Part shown: piece by piece, positions 23,618 through 32,440 of the stretch
Numbering within the stretch: the stretch's first letter is position 1
Layout of the letters: each line of letters begins with the position of its first letter
Assembly (NCBI RefSeq): GCF_011927835.1
Contig: NZ_JAATJH010000002.1
Location: forward strand, 310,001-374,000
DNA length: 64,000 nt
Direction: 5' to 3'
Source of the DNA: Neolewinella antarctica
Lineage (GTDB): Bacteria > Bacteroidota > Bacteroidia > Chitinophagales > Saprospiraceae
Notes under the pieces: model-generated
Databases searched by the model: none
The model's input: the letters and a program-made list of their open reading frames with translations, nothing else
What the model was told of the DNA's origin: nothing
Position numbers and translations under genes: made by a program

Positions 23618-24703
23618 CTAATCCCCCGAAACAACAGTACTACCAGCCCCCAACCACCGAGCCCCAAACCGCTCTACCAAAATATCATCATAATAATCAG
23701 CCCGCTCAAACAAATGCGTGAATCGCGGTAATGCCGCTTCCACCGTTAAATACCGATCGTAGATCAATAAAGACAAGATTACGTCGCGCCCGTAGGTGCT
23801 GAACGTCAATTGTTTCAGATTAAAATTCTCCCGCAACAAGTACGCGAACAAGCCCGCCTCGGGGATTTCCGGTAAAGAGCACAAATAAGCATCCCCCGTC
23901 ACCAAACCACTGTCCTCGTGGTAGGCCAGCTGGATGATCGCGCTGCCCTGGCGGATGTTCCAGAGGTTCGGGCCGCGCCGCGCCAACCTGGGGTCGTGGC
24001 CCGCGTGGCTAATGATGTCTTCGACCGTAGCCGGAATACCGGTGGCTAGGTAATCCTCCAGCATATTTGGTAAAACAATCGCTTCTCCGCAGTTCGGACA
24101 ATACCCTTCAGGATTCTTTACCACCTCAAACACCACCCGCTGACAGTCAAAACAACGCGCCGCACTGTCGCCCTCTCCCTCCGCAAACCGATCCAGCGAC
24201 TCCCGCAAATAACTTGCCGGTAAACTCAGCGCGCGGCCCTTCCCCTCCTTAATGTCGTACATATTGATGCCCACCAACCGACCCTCCGCATCAAATAAAG
24301 GACCACCGCTGTGCGCCGCATCCTGCCACGCATCGTGCAGAATAAAGGGAATGCCGTGGTGCAGATGCCCGAGTTCCAGCACGTGGCCCTCGCTTCTCCG
24401 CAACGGGTGTCCGAAATGCTGGCCGATCGCCAAAACGGACGCTGCTACCGCGGGCGGACGGGTTTGCAGAGGCAGTTCCGGTAAATCTAACGGCTCCGCT
24501 AACCGCAGAAAAGCCAGGTCGTAATAAGCATCCAAATAAACCACAGGTGCCAACTGTTCCGGCAGGCCCTCACCCCCCACGACCACGTTCGCATTATCCC
24601 GCACGACGTGCTCGTTCGTGACGATCAGTCCGCAAGCGGGCAGGTACACGCCGGTGCCGGTGCTGAAGGGGGTGGCGACTTGAATAACGTACTTAGCTAA
24701 CAT
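23618..24703 (-). CDS. Trypsin-like serine protease fused to a zinc ribbon and a YbjN/CesT-like domain
   Basis: 361 residues, no signal peptide. Residues 1-175 are a trypsin-fold domain with His32 (NEHVV), Asp62 (YYDLAFLRL) and Ser132 in HSGGPLF; the residue before the serine is His where Asp or Asn is usual. Residues 184-205 form a zinc ribbon, C184-x2-C187 and C202-x2-C205. Residues about 215-361 (AIIQLAYHEDSGLVTGDAYL, NFNLKQLTFSTYGRDVILSL) look like the YbjN/type III chaperone-like fold. The order protease, ribbon, chaperone-like domain suggests a cytoplasmic regulated protease that recognises clients, which is inference. Upstream in the transcription direction lies the heptad array shared with the divergent MutS-like gene. 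Confidence 0.8.
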   Translation of the reverse strand: MLAKYVIQVATPFSTGTGVYLPACGLIVTNEHVVRDNANVVVGGEGLPEQLAPVVYLDAYYDLAFLRLAEPLDLPELPLQTRPPAVAASVLAIGQHFGHPLRRSEGHVLELGHLHHGIPFILHDAWQDAAHSGGPLFDAEGRLVGINMYDIKEGKGRALSLPASYLRESLDRFAEGEGDSAARCFDCQRVVFEVVKNPEGYCPNCGEAIVLPNMLEDYLATGIPATVEDIISHAGHDPRLARRGPNLWNIRQGSAIIQLAYHEDSGLVTGDAYLCSLPEIPEAGLFAYLLRENFNLKQLTFSTYGRDVILSLLIYDRYLTVEAALPRFTHLFERADYYDDILVERFGARWLGAGSTVVSGD

Positions 24704-24750
24704 TTCGCAAGATAGTATGTACTATGATACCCAGTGCGCAGCACGCTACC

Positions 24751-24841
24751 ACAGACCACAGACCAAAGACCAAAGACCACAGACCAAAGACCAAAGACCA
24801 AAGACCAAAGACCAAAGACCAAAGACCCTAGACCCTAGACC
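24751..24841 (+). repeat. Thirteen tandem heptanucleotides (AAAGACC type)
   Basis: Units read ACAGACC or AAAGACC, with CTAGACC twice at the end, 7 bp each with no interruption. The array ends 17 bp before the MutS-like ATG and is followed by ACTATCTTCACC, a possible -7 element. A similar array is at 46605-46668. Confidence 0.9.
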
Positions 24842-24858
24842 AACTATCTTCACCCCCC

Positions 24859-26640
24859 ATGAACCCAGCCCAGGATTTCTACGAACAATTACGCACCCGG
24901 CAACTGTCGCTCTACGCCACGTCAAAGAAGGAATACGACCGGTTTGCCATCGTGCGACTGGTGGTGATTCTGGCGCTGCTGGTGGCGGTGGTGCTGGCGT
25001 TCGGCTACAGTTTTTTGGCGGGGTTCTTGTCGCTGCCGGTTTTCGTCGGCGTGTCCTATTTCCTCGTCAAAAAGCACGACAGCATCAAACGGACGGCCGA
25101 CCGGGCGGAGATTCGGGCGGCGCTGGCCGATCGGGAGTTAGGCGCGCTGAACCACGATTTTCGGGTGTTTGACGGTGGTGACGATCTCCTCGACCCCGCC
25201 CATCCGTACGCGCTCGATCTCGACATTTTTGGTCCCCACAGTCTCTTTCAGTTTCTCAACCGGACGGTTACGGCGGGCGGTCGCCGGAGCCTGGCCGATG
25301 CATTGTTGGCGCCGCAGGATCAGGATAAGCGGGCGCGGACGCAGGTGCAGGGAAAAGACCTGAGCGCGATGCCGGCGTGGTGCCTCGAATTCAGAATGCT
25401 GGGGGAAGGATTAAATGATTCGCTCGCTCAGCAGCAAAGACTACGGGATTGGCTCCTCCGCCCCGCCGTGGTGCAATCTGGTTTGGATAAGGCCTTACTG
25501 TACGTCATTCCGTTTCTGACAATCGGTTCAATTGCCGCCATGCTACTCATCGATCCCTGGTTTGTTGGCTTGATCGGATTAGTCCCGGCCGTTCTCCTGT
25601 ACCGAAAATACTCTGCCGCTATCGCTACGGAACACGCGTACACCTCCGCGATGGGAAGTCTCCTCAAGCAATACGCCGATCTGCTACAACACGCCGACGG
25701 TTGGTCCGGAGCCAGCGCGGACGTAGCCCGGTCCGTCCCGGCCATCCGCAAACTATCCTACTACATCAGCCAGCTCGACGTGCGGAGTAACCCCTTCGCC
25801 ATGCTCGTAGAACTGGGTGGCGCGTGGAGCATGCAGTGGCTCACCAACCTCGACGGCTGGCGGGAAACATACCGGGAGGAATTACCCGTCTGGCTGGACA
25901 CCATCGCGCGGGTCGATACGCTCGTGAGCTGGGCGACCCTGCGGTACAACCACCCCGACTGGGTGGACCCGGAGTTTACCGACGAACCCGTCTTCCAAGC
26001 CACCGGCCTCGGCCATCCACTACTCAATCCCGCCGGTAGAATCACCAACGACATCGACATGCGGACGGATGGCCACATCCACTTGGTAACCGGTTCCAAC
26101 ATGGCGGGTAAGTCAACCTGGCTACGTACGGTAGGGATCAACCTCGTGCTGGCCCAGGCCGGCTCCCCCGTATGTGCCTTGCACCTGCGACAGCGCCCCC
26201 TCCACGTCTGGACGAGCATGCGCACCCAGGACGACCTGAGTGAATCTACCTCGTCTTTCTACGCCGAACTGAAGCGCCTCCAGTCCATCATCCGCGCCGT
26301 TAGTGAGAAGGACGAAGACGTCTTTTTCCTGCTCGACGAGATCCTGAAGGGCACCAACTCCCGCGACCGCCACACCGGCTCCCGCGCGCTCATCCGCCAG
26401 TTGATTCGCGACCAGGGTGCCGGCATCATCGCCACCCACGACCTCGAACTGGCCGTCCTCGAAAACGAACCCGGCAGCCGCGTCGAGAACTACGCGATGG
26501 AAGTCCAGACCCGCGGCGACGACCTCGTTTTTGACTACAAACTTCACCCCGGCGTTTGTACCAGCTTCAACGCCACCGCCCTGATGGCCCGTATGGGTAT
26601 CGAAATCCCCGCCGAAGAAATCAAACTCCACCACGACTAA
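24859..26640 (+). CDS. Membrane-anchored MutS-family ATPase
   Basis: 593 residues. The N-terminus holds two hydrophobic segments (about residues 32-72) and a further pair lies at about 212-245, so the protein is membrane-bound. Core and clamp MutS helices follow, then the ATPase with Walker A GSNMAGKSTWLR (about residues 412-423), Walker B FFLLDEILKGTNS and the ATHDLELA switch. No mismatch-recognition domain I is present. This is the short transmembrane MutS-like family found in Bacteroidota; a role in mismatch repair is not established. A GC-rich repeat copy encodes RARTQVQG at about residues 160-167, where relatives have an ordinary helix. Confidence 0.87.
   Translation: MNPAQDFYEQLRTRQLSLYATSKKEYDRFAIVRLVVILALLVAVVLAFGYSFLAGFLSLPVFVGVSYFLVKKHDSIKRTADRAEIRAALADRELGALNHDFRVFDGGDDLLDPAHPYALDLDIFGPHSLFQFLNRTVTAGGRRSLADALLAPQDQDKRARTQVQGKDLSAMPAWCLEFRMLGEGLNDSLAQQQRLRDWLLRPAVVQSGLDKALLYVIPFLTIGSIAAMLLIDPWFVGLIGLVPAVLLYRKYSAAIATEHAYTSAMGSLLKQYADLLQHADGWSGASADVARSVPAIRKLSYYISQLDVRSNPFAMLVELGGAWSMQWLTNLDGWRETYREELPVWLDTIARVDTLVSWATLRYNHPDWVDPEFTDEPVFQATGLGHPLLNPAGRITNDIDMRTDGHIHLVTGSNMAGKSTWLRTVGINLVLAQAGSPVCALHLRQRPLHVWTSMRTQDDLSESTSSFYAELKRLQSIIRAVSEKDEDVFFLLDEILKGTNSRDRHTGSRALIRQLIRDQGAGIIATHDLELAVLENEPGSRVENYAMEVQTRGDDLVFDYKLHPGVCTSFNATALMARMGIEIPAEEIKLHHD
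25332..25352 (+). repeat. GC-rich 18-mer dispersed repeat, copy 9 (inside the MutS-like gene)
   Basis: GGCGCGGACGCAGGTGCAGGG, one mismatch in the 18-mer. Confidence 0.65.
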
Positions 26641-26722
26641 TTTCTGAAATAATCAGGGCAAAAAGGTTGGGTAACCAGCAAAATAAAGATATTTACGTTC
26701 TTTCCACTTAATCAAACCACGC

Positions 26723-26777
26723 ATTAGCCGCTGAGCGAGCCTAACCGTGACTCCAGGCCAGCGGCTCGCAAGACTAA
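26723..26777. other. Hairpin in the MutS-like/galE gap
   Basis: AGCCGCTG at 26726 pairs with CAGCGGCT at 26759-26766, extended by ATTAG/CTAAT at the base. No T-run follows on the plus strand, so terminator function is doubtful. Confidence 0.45.
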
Positions 26778-26803
26778 TAACTTAGGAAACACACACATTT
26801 ATC

Positions 26804-27817
26804 ATGAAAAAAATCTTAGTAACCGGAGGTACCGGCTACATCGGCAGCCATACCGTAGTGGACCTCCTCCAGAATGGCTATGAAGTAGTCACCGCCGACA
26901 ACTACTCCAACTCCCGCCCGGAAGCCCTTGCCGGCATTAAAGCCATTACGGGTAAGCCCGTGCAGCACCACTCCGTCGACCTGGCGGACCGCGCTGCGAC
27001 CCTCGCCCTGTTCGAGCAGCATAAGTTTGACGGCGCCATCCACTTCGCCGCCTACAAACAAGTCGGCGAAAGCGTGGACAAACCGCTGGAATACTACCGC
27101 AACAACATCAATAGCCTCCTCAACGTCATCGAAGGTTTGGCGGCGCAGGGAAACAGTAACCTAGTCTTCTCTAGCTCCTGCTCCGTCTACGGCAATGCCG
27201 ACGAGCTGCCCGTCACGGAAAGCACGCCGCGCAAGCTGGCCGAGAGCCCCTACGCGATGACCAAGCAAATCGGCGAAGACCTCATTACGGATTACTGCGG
27301 GACGCGGCCGGACTTCAAGTCCATCATCCTCCGCTACTTCAACCCCGCCGGCGCGCACGAAAGCGGCCTGATCGGGGAAGATCCTTCTAACCCGCCCGCC
27401 TCCCTAGTCCCCGTCATCACTGGCGTCGCGGCGGGCAACATGAGTTTCGATAAAATGACCGTATTCGGTACGGATTACCCCACGCGCGATGGCTCCAACA
27501 TCCGCGACTACATCCACGTCCAGGACCTAGCCCGCGCCCACACCCTCGCCCTCGAATACCTGATGGGCGGCAAAATGAAGAGCAACCTCGACTTATTCAA
27601 CCTAGGTATCGGCGAAGGCCTCACCGTCCTCGAAGTCATCAACGCCTTCGAGAAAGTGACCGGCGAAAAACTCAACTACGAGCTCGGCCCCCGCCGCGCC
27701 GGCGACGTCGTTGCCGTTTACGCCGACCGCACGAAAGCCACGAACGTACTCGGCTGGGAACCGACCAGAGGCGTTGACGAAATCATGCGGACGGCCTGGG
27801 CTTGGGAGAAAAAATAA
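26804..27817 (+). CDS. galE: UDP-glucose 4-epimerase
   Basis: 337 residues, cytoplasmic NAD-dependent short-chain dehydrogenase fold. It interconverts UDP-glucose and UDP-galactose and so supplies galactose donors. NAD-binding TGGTGYIGSH is at residues 7-16, the catalytic serine is in SSSCSVYG (124-126 region), and the YxxxK pair is Tyr150/Lys154 (YAMTK). RYFNPAGAH, RDYIHVQDLA and the C-terminal GWEPTRG are typical. Length is normal. It lies directly before the convergent exopolysaccharide locus, for which it may supply a sugar nucleotide, though it is transcribed in the opposite direction and separated by a strong bidirectional terminator. Confidence 0.95.
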   Translation: MKKILVTGGTGYIGSHTVVDLLQNGYEVVTADNYSNSRPEALAGIKAITGKPVQHHSVDLADRAATLALFEQHKFDGAIHFAAYKQVGESVDKPLEYYRNNINSLLNVIEGLAAQGNSNLVFSSSCSVYGNADELPVTESTPRKLAESPYAMTKQIGEDLITDYCGTRPDFKSIILRYFNPAGAHESGLIGEDPSNPPASLVPVITGVAAGNMSFDKMTVFGTDYPTRDGSNIRDYIHVQDLARAHTLALEYLMGGKMKSNLDLFNLGIGEGLTVLEVINAFEKVTGEKLNYELGPRRAGDVVAVYADRTKATNVLGWEPTRGVDEIMRTAWAWEKK

Positions 27818-27827
27818 CGCCTAGCAA

Positions 27828-27880
27828 GGCCCGGAGGGTCGTCTCTCGTAGCGAGGGTGCGCAGCCCCTCGTTTTCGTTT
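27828..27880 (+). repeat. Second copy of the terminator module
   Basis: Repeats ggcccggagggtcgtctctc and tagcg found after the sulfite reductase gene, then CGAGGGTGCGCAGCCCCTCG and TTTTCGTTTAT. The hairpin arms differ in sequence but keep pairing, so the structure is conserved. Confidence 0.8.
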
Positions 27881-27944
27881 ATAATGAAAGAATTATTTGT
27901 GTTTTCAGGACGAATCACCAATTCAAAATAAATAGGTAGACAAA

Positions 27945-27977
27945 AAAAGGGTCATTAGCACAGCTAATGACCCTTTT
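27945..27977. terminator. Bidirectional intrinsic terminator between galE and the exopolysaccharide locus
   Basis: Perfect 14-bp stem AAAAGGGTCATTAG / CTAATGACCCTTTT with loop CACAG and T/A tracts on both sides; it serves both convergent units. Confidence 0.9.
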
Positions 27978-27995
27978 AAACATCAATTAGTCACA

Positions 27996-28895
27996 TCACA
28001 CCTCCTGAGCAACCGGGAAGTTCTCCTCAATCATGTGAATATTCTCGGCAATGTGCTGCTTCGAGCCGGAGCCGAATAGGACGGATTCGATTCTCGGGAA
28101 CTGACCGAGGTAGGCAAATGCTTCTTTCGGCCGCAACGCGCCGGCTGCCAGGGTCTGCATGGCAATGGGCCGGAAGGTCTTTTCCCTTAGATACATTTCA
28201 TTACGCTCGATACCACCGGACATCCGAAAACCCGATTTATTAATGGACGCACAGATGATTGGATTATAGATACCCACCGATTCCAGTGCATCCAGCAAAT
28301 CGGGCATGTTCATGGTGATGTAGCCCGGCTCGACGTTGTATTTCTCGCGGATGTACGCATCATAATCCTTGAATACCTCGTACATGCCGAGGCCCAGGAT
28401 CATGTCCACGAGGACGTTCTGGATGAAAATGACCGGGGTATCGATTTTATCGAACATCTTCATCTCCGCGTCGATCAGGATCTGCATCAACTTACTGTAG
28501 TTGCCCCGTACGACGGCCATTCCGCCCTTCGCAAAGGTGCCGAAAAGGGTGCCGGGTACGTACTGGTTGATGGTCCCCATAATCCCCAACTCCGTGACGG
28601 CGTTGGCGTACTTATGTGCGTACGGCATACAGGGAAATATCTTGAAGCCCCGGTAGCGATCCGGATGGGCCCGCATGTGGTTACAGATGTTGGCGATCCG
28701 GTCGTGGGTGGTACACATGAAGGTGCGGACCCCAGCTTCGTAAGCCTGGTCGAGCACCCTAATGATGGACTGGTCGTCTTTAAAGCGCATCGCCTGGGCG
28801 CGGGACTTGTCGTCGGAGGCGTGGTTGACCCCAAAGAATTGGTTGTCCCCAAAGAGGACGCGGTCGAGGTGGGTGTGGTGTGTGTTAGGCTGCAT
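27996..28895 (-). CDS. Aldo/keto-reductase-like TIM-barrel protein of the exopolysaccharide locus, function unknown
   Basis: 299 residues, cytoplasmic. The start LDRVLFGDNQFFGVNH and a repeated pattern of strands and helices (RTFMCTTHD, IKIFPC-like strands, PVIFIQNVLVD, PIICASINKSGF, PIAMQTLAAGALRP, IESVLFGSGSKQHIAENI) resemble the aldo/keto reductase barrel, especially the last strand, but the catalytic Tyr of that family is not evident. It overlaps the Gfo/Idh oxidoreductase start codon region by 11 bp and must be co-expressed. A sugar-nucleotide modification step is a reasonable guess only. It is the last gene of the locus. Confidence 0.65.
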   Translation of the reverse strand: MQPNTHHTHLDRVLFGDNQFFGVNHASDDKSRAQAMRFKDDQSIIRVLDQAYEAGVRTFMCTTHDRIANICNHMRAHPDRYRGFKIFPCMPYAHKYANAVTELGIMGTINQYVPGTLFGTFAKGGMAVVRGNYSKLMQILIDAEMKMFDKIDTPVIFIQNVLVDMILGLGMYEVFKDYDAYIREKYNVEPGYITMNMPDLLDALESVGIYNPIICASINKSGFRMSGGIERNEMYLREKTFRPIAMQTLAAGALRPKEAFAYLGQFPRIESVLFGSGSKQHIAENIHMIEENFPVAQEV

Positions 28896-29901
28896 TTTTA
28901 ATAATCATTTCGATGACCTTATCGGTGTAAAGTCCTTGTTCAAAAGTGTTGATGGTACCGGGTTTTTGGCGACGTACGTTTTCGACGAAGTATTCGATCT
29001 GGGCGCTGTATTCTTCTCCGCGGAGGTAGTAGCCAACGGGAAGGGCCAGGTCGGTGATCCACTTGATCGTCCAACCAGCTTCGAGCCCCTCGGCTTTATT
29101 CTCCTCCTTCAGGTAGATCTTCAGCTCGGTGGCGTCACAAACGATCTTGCCGTTCTTGCCCTGTACGGTTAGGGAAGTCGACATCTTGCGGTACGTCTCG
29201 TCGCTCCAGTTGACGAGTAAGGTGCCGGTCAGACCGTTCTTTAGCGTGATTAAAGAGTAAACGGCGTCTTCTACTCCCTTGGAATAGATTTCTTTGAGAA
29301 GGCTGCCGTTGATTTCAACCGGGCGGCTCACGACTTCCTGCAGTAGGTTCAGTACGTGGGATGCGTAATCGAAAAGGCAACCGCCTCCCTCGCTGGATTT
29401 CGACCGCCAAGTGCCGCCCTTCGCTTTGGTAACTACCGGCCCGTAGGCTTCGCCGCTAAAGTGGACCAAGTCCCCAATTACATCAGCGGCCAACAGCCGC
29501 TTCATTTCGCGGAAGGTGCCGATAAAGTGGTTGTGGTAGCCCAATTGATTGACCAGCCCCTTGCTCTCGGCCAGTTGCACCAATTGCTTACCCTCGGCAC
29601 TGTTCAAGCTAAACGGTTTTTCGCAGAATACGTGAACGCCCTGCTCGAGGGCGGCTTTGACCATGTCGAAATGCAACTTCGTGGGCGTGGCAATAACGAT
29701 GAGGTCGAGATTTTCCTTCCTGAGCATCTTACGGTAATCCCCGTAGATTTGCGCCTTGGCGTACTTCTTGAAGGCATTAGTAACGATCAACGAAGTATCG
29801 CAAACGGCCACCAAGTCTACCCCTGGCTGAGCACTAACGATAGCTGCGTGGGAGAGCCCCATCTTACCAAGGCCGATTATTCCGGCTCTTAATGTTTTCA
29901 T
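28885..29901 (-). CDS. Gfo/Idh/MocA family NAD(P)-dependent oxidoreductase
   Basis: 338 residues. Start ATG 29901 places the Rossmann motif AGIIGLGKMGLSHA at residues 6-19; the longer open frame has no supporting features. The conserved EKPFSLNSAEGKQLV stretch with the catalytic-region Lys is at about 95-110 and GGGCLFDYASHVLNLL carries the usual His. Members oxidise or reduce sugars and sugar nucleotides, in polysaccharide loci often 2- or 3-keto sugar formation. It lies downstream of the WecB/DUF354 genes and overlaps the aldo/keto-reductase-like gene, so the pair probably performs consecutive steps on one sugar. Confidence 0.9.
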   Translation of the reverse strand: MKTLRAGIIGLGKMGLSHAAIVSAQPGVDLVAVCDTSLIVTNAFKKYAKAQIYGDYRKMLRKENLDLIVIATPTKLHFDMVKAALEQGVHVFCEKPFSLNSAEGKQLVQLAESKGLVNQLGYHNHFIGTFREMKRLLAADVIGDLVHFSGEAYGPVVTKAKGGTWRSKSSEGGGCLFDYASHVLNLLQEVVSRPVEINGSLLKEIYSKGVEDAVYSLITLKNGLTGTLLVNWSDETYRKMSTSLTVQGKNGKIVCDATELKIYLKEENKAEGLEAGWTIKWITDLALPVGYYLRGEEYSAQIEYFVENVRRQKPGTINTFEQGLYTDKVIEMIIKNAA

Positions 29902-30225
29902 GTTTAAGTAATGTTTTAGTGTATGTGTGGAAAGTACCAATTGAGTTGGCAGTGTGTAATAGATAATGCGCTACTAGATTTAACTATAGCGTAGATCGGC
30001 CCCTCCCAGAATTGTTATTCTGGGTGTTAAAGCGGACTTTATGGTCGTATGTGTAATTGACGCGTGTGTGACGTAAGATAATCAATAATGTAACACGCTG
30101 AGAAATATTCATTTTGCTGAATTGATTTAAAAATCGGAGGTGATCGAATCAGTCCCCTCCGCACCGGCAATAGCGAGCCCGTGAGAATGTGCTCCCACCG
30201 TTGTCGGATGCAGGCGGCTTGGTGT
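29902..30225. other. 324-bp gap inside the exopolysaccharide locus
   Basis: No gene found. It holds a perfect hairpin CCCAGAAT-TGTT-ATTCTGGG (30005-30024) without a T-run, and a weaker GCGTGT/ACACGC pair (30063-30100). It probably contains a secondary promoter for the two downstream genes, but no clear TAnnTTTG element was identified. Confidence 0.4.
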
Positions 30226-31242
30226 TTAGGAGGCGCGTAAATCATGGATGTTTTTTAGAATAAGGTGAAACGCAACGCCCCCGGTTTCGAGCACCGACCG
30301 GTCGCGGGGTTTTTTAGCCCCACCGCTCAGCAACTTCTGAATGCCCGCGTAGTCCAGTTGCGGGTCGACGTGCAGTAGCCCCCGGTCGACTAAATACTCG
30401 TCCACGGCCAGCAGATCAGCCTGGTAGATCGATACGACGGGAACGCCCAGCACGGCTAGCTCCCGCGTCATCGACCCCCCCGCCCCGATGAAAAGCAAAC
30501 AACCGGAAACGATGTCACGCAATTTCAGCGGGCCGTCCGGTACCCGCACGCCGGCAAACTCCGGTTGGCGGTAGTGGTCCGCCTGGTTTTTGTCGCGCGG
30601 TAAAACGACTATTTCGTATTCTTTGGCCAGTTCCCGCAACGCTTCGTCGAAGAAATTGAGCGGGCCGTCGTAGTACTGGGCCGACCAGGGCTCGGGCCGG
30701 AAGTAAATCTGGCGCTTGGGTTCGTCGATGGCGGCCAGAAGGTCGGGTTGTTGGGATAGGTAAATCGCCTCCTTCACCCCGGGGTAAAAACGCAAACGAT
30801 TCTGGAGATAAGGTTTTTGCGTGGCCGGTGTGCCCCTTAGTGGTTCGGGTAAGAACACCTTCGTCGCGAAGCGAAAGCCGAAAAAATTACCCTGCGCGTG
30901 CTCGTTATCATTCGTGTACAGGCTCGGGACGCCGAGTAGCTTAGCAATCAGAGGCAGGTAAAAACTGCTCTGCCCCGCCGCTACGTCCGGTCGGCGCGTC
31001 CGGACGAACCGGTACAGCGCGAGCATCCGGCCGGCGAATTGTTGGGCCTTGTCGAAGGTCCCGGTGCCCACCCGCTTGCCCACCACGTGGTGCGCGAGCC
31101 CGTGCTGCCGTAGCAAGCCGACGGTGTTGCCGGAATCCCGACACGTTAGCAGCAACTCGTGCCCATCACTCTCCCAGCGCCGGATGAACGGTACAAAAAA
31201 TGCTACCTGCGGGGTGTTGATGAAATCGAGCCAAATCTTCAT
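30226..31242 (-). CDS. DUF354 family protein (glycosyltransferase-B-like)
   Basis: 338 residues. MKIWLDFINTPQVAFFVPFIRRW at the start and SLYTNDNEHAQGNFFGF and RELAVLGVPVVSIYQ later are the family marks; the fold is like UDP-GlcNAc 2-epimerase and GT-B enzymes. DUF354 proteins are regularly coded beside WecB-type epimerases in surface polysaccharide clusters, as here with an ATGA 4-bp overlap. The exact reaction is not known. An acidic/basic substrate cleft cannot be judged from sequence. No membrane segment is present. Confidence 0.85.
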   Translation of the reverse strand: MKIWLDFINTPQVAFFVPFIRRWESDGHELLLTCRDSGNTVGLLRQHGLAHHVVGKRVGTGTFDKAQQFAGRMLALYRFVRTRRPDVAAGQSSFYLPLIAKLLGVPSLYTNDNEHAQGNFFGFRFATKVFLPEPLRGTPATQKPYLQNRLRFYPGVKEAIYLSQQPDLLAAIDEPKRQIYFRPEPWSAQYYDGPLNFFDEALRELAKEYEIVVLPRDKNQADHYRQPEFAGVRVPDGPLKLRDIVSGCLLFIGAGGSMTRELAVLGVPVVSIYQADLLAVDEYLVDRGLLHVDPQLDYAGIQKLLSGGAKKPRDRSVLETGGVAFHLILKNIHDLRAS

Positions 31243-32408
31243 ACCGACGTCGTTGTACGCGCGGCGGCGATGATGGCCGCGACGATCCGGTCTGCGGTCT
31301 TACCGTCCCAGTATTCGGGGGAAACCGGTTGGTTCGGTAGCTTAAGGGTGGCGTAAAATTCTGTGCGGATGCGCTCGACGTCGTTGCCGACCAGCACGCT
31401 CGCCCCGCCGTGCTCCCGCAGCGTGATCGGCCGTTCGGTGTTCCAGCGCAGCGTGAGGCAGGGCGTGCCCAGTACGCAGCATTCTTCCTGTAGCCCGCCG
31501 GAATCGGTGAGCATAATTTTCGCCCCCACGTTGAGGCGCAGCATGGCGTGGTAACCGATGGGTTCCAGCAGCAGAATGCGTGGGTGGTGCAGTACTTCTT
31601 CCCAGAGGCCAGCGGTTTGCAGTTGTTTGCGCGTCCGCGGGTGCAAGGGCCATACGATCGGCACCTCCTGGGTGGCTTCGTCCATCAAAAAACGCATCAG
31701 GGCGGTTAGTATTTCCTTGTGGTCCACGTTGGAGGGCCGGTGCATGGTCATCAACCCGTAGGTGTTGTCGGCCAGGGAAATTTCTTTGCGGGGCTGTTCT
31801 TTGATGGAGTTCTCGGCCACGATTTCGGAGATCAGTAGCTTAGCCGCCTCCGCCCGGTTGTTCTCCAGGGTATCGATCATGATGTTCCCGACGAAGCAGA
31901 TCTTTTCTTCCGGGACGCCCTCGTCCGTAAGGTGCTTACTGGCAATCCGGTCCGGCGTGAGCAACAGATCCGATAACCGGTCGGTCACGAGGCGGTTGAT
32001 TTCTTCGGGCATCTCAATGTCACCCGACCGCAGGCCGGCTTCGATGTGGGCTACCTTTTTCTTCAGGCGCTTGGCAATGACGGAACAGGACAACGTAGCG
32101 TTCACGTCACCAACCACTACGATCCAGTCCGGATCGTGCTCCACGACGACCGGTTCGAAGGCCATCATGGTCTGCCCCAACTGCACGCCGTGGCTACCGG
32201 AGCCGATCTCGAGGTTCACGTCGGGGGCGGGGATGCCCAGCGAGTCAAAAAAGGAAGCCGACATCCGGTCGTCGTAGTGCTGGCCCGTGTGTACGAGCAC
32301 GTGGTCGATGTGTTCGCCCCCCGCCTTGTTGTGCCGGTTCACGGCCTGGATGAAGGGCGCGATTTTCATGAAGTTCGGTCGGGCTCCGACTACTGACATT
32401 ATTTTCAT
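31239..32408 (-). CDS. wecB: UDP-N-acetylglucosamine 2-epimerase, non-hydrolysing
   Basis: 389 residues. It converts UDP-GlcNAc to UDP-ManNAc for polysaccharide synthesis. Family marks are VGARPNFMKIAPF at residues 7-19, HTGQHYDDRMSASFF, HIEAGLRSGDIEMPEEINR with the catalytic Glu/Asp set, LMTMHRPSNVD, and LTDSGGLQEECCVLGTP with RWNTERP near the end. Length is standard. It is preceded by a 188-bp gap after asnB containing a dyad, so it may start a sub-operon with the DUF354 gene that overlaps its end. Confidence 0.93.
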   Translation of the reverse strand: MKIMSVVGARPNFMKIAPFIQAVNRHNKAGGEHIDHVLVHTGQHYDDRMSASFFDSLGIPAPDVNLEIGSGSHGVQLGQTMMAFEPVVVEHDPDWIVVVGDVNATLSCSVIAKRLKKKVAHIEAGLRSGDIEMPEEINRLVTDRLSDLLLTPDRIASKHLTDEGVPEEKICFVGNIMIDTLENNRAEAAKLLISEIVAENSIKEQPRKEISLADNTYGLMTMHRPSNVDHKEILTALMRFLMDEATQEVPIVWPLHPRTRKQLQTAGLWEEVLHHPRILLLEPIGYHAMLRLNVGAKIMLTDSGGLQEECCVLGTPCLTLRWNTERPITLREHGGASVLVGNDVERIRTEFYATLKLPNQPVSPEYWDGKTADRIVAAIIAAARTTTSV

Positions 32409-32440
32409 TGTATTGATATTTTAGAGCTTGCTGGGGAATT

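Noticed and set aside
24717-25172. 151-codon frame through the heptad array
   Set aside because: Its start is the repeat (TKDQRPQ periodic peptide) and its remainder is out of frame with the MutS-like gene.
31626-31646. Another GC-rich 18-mer copy in wecB
   Set aside because: The match is partial and the encoded HPRTRKQLQ is conserved in the epimerase family, so it is explained by protein sequence.
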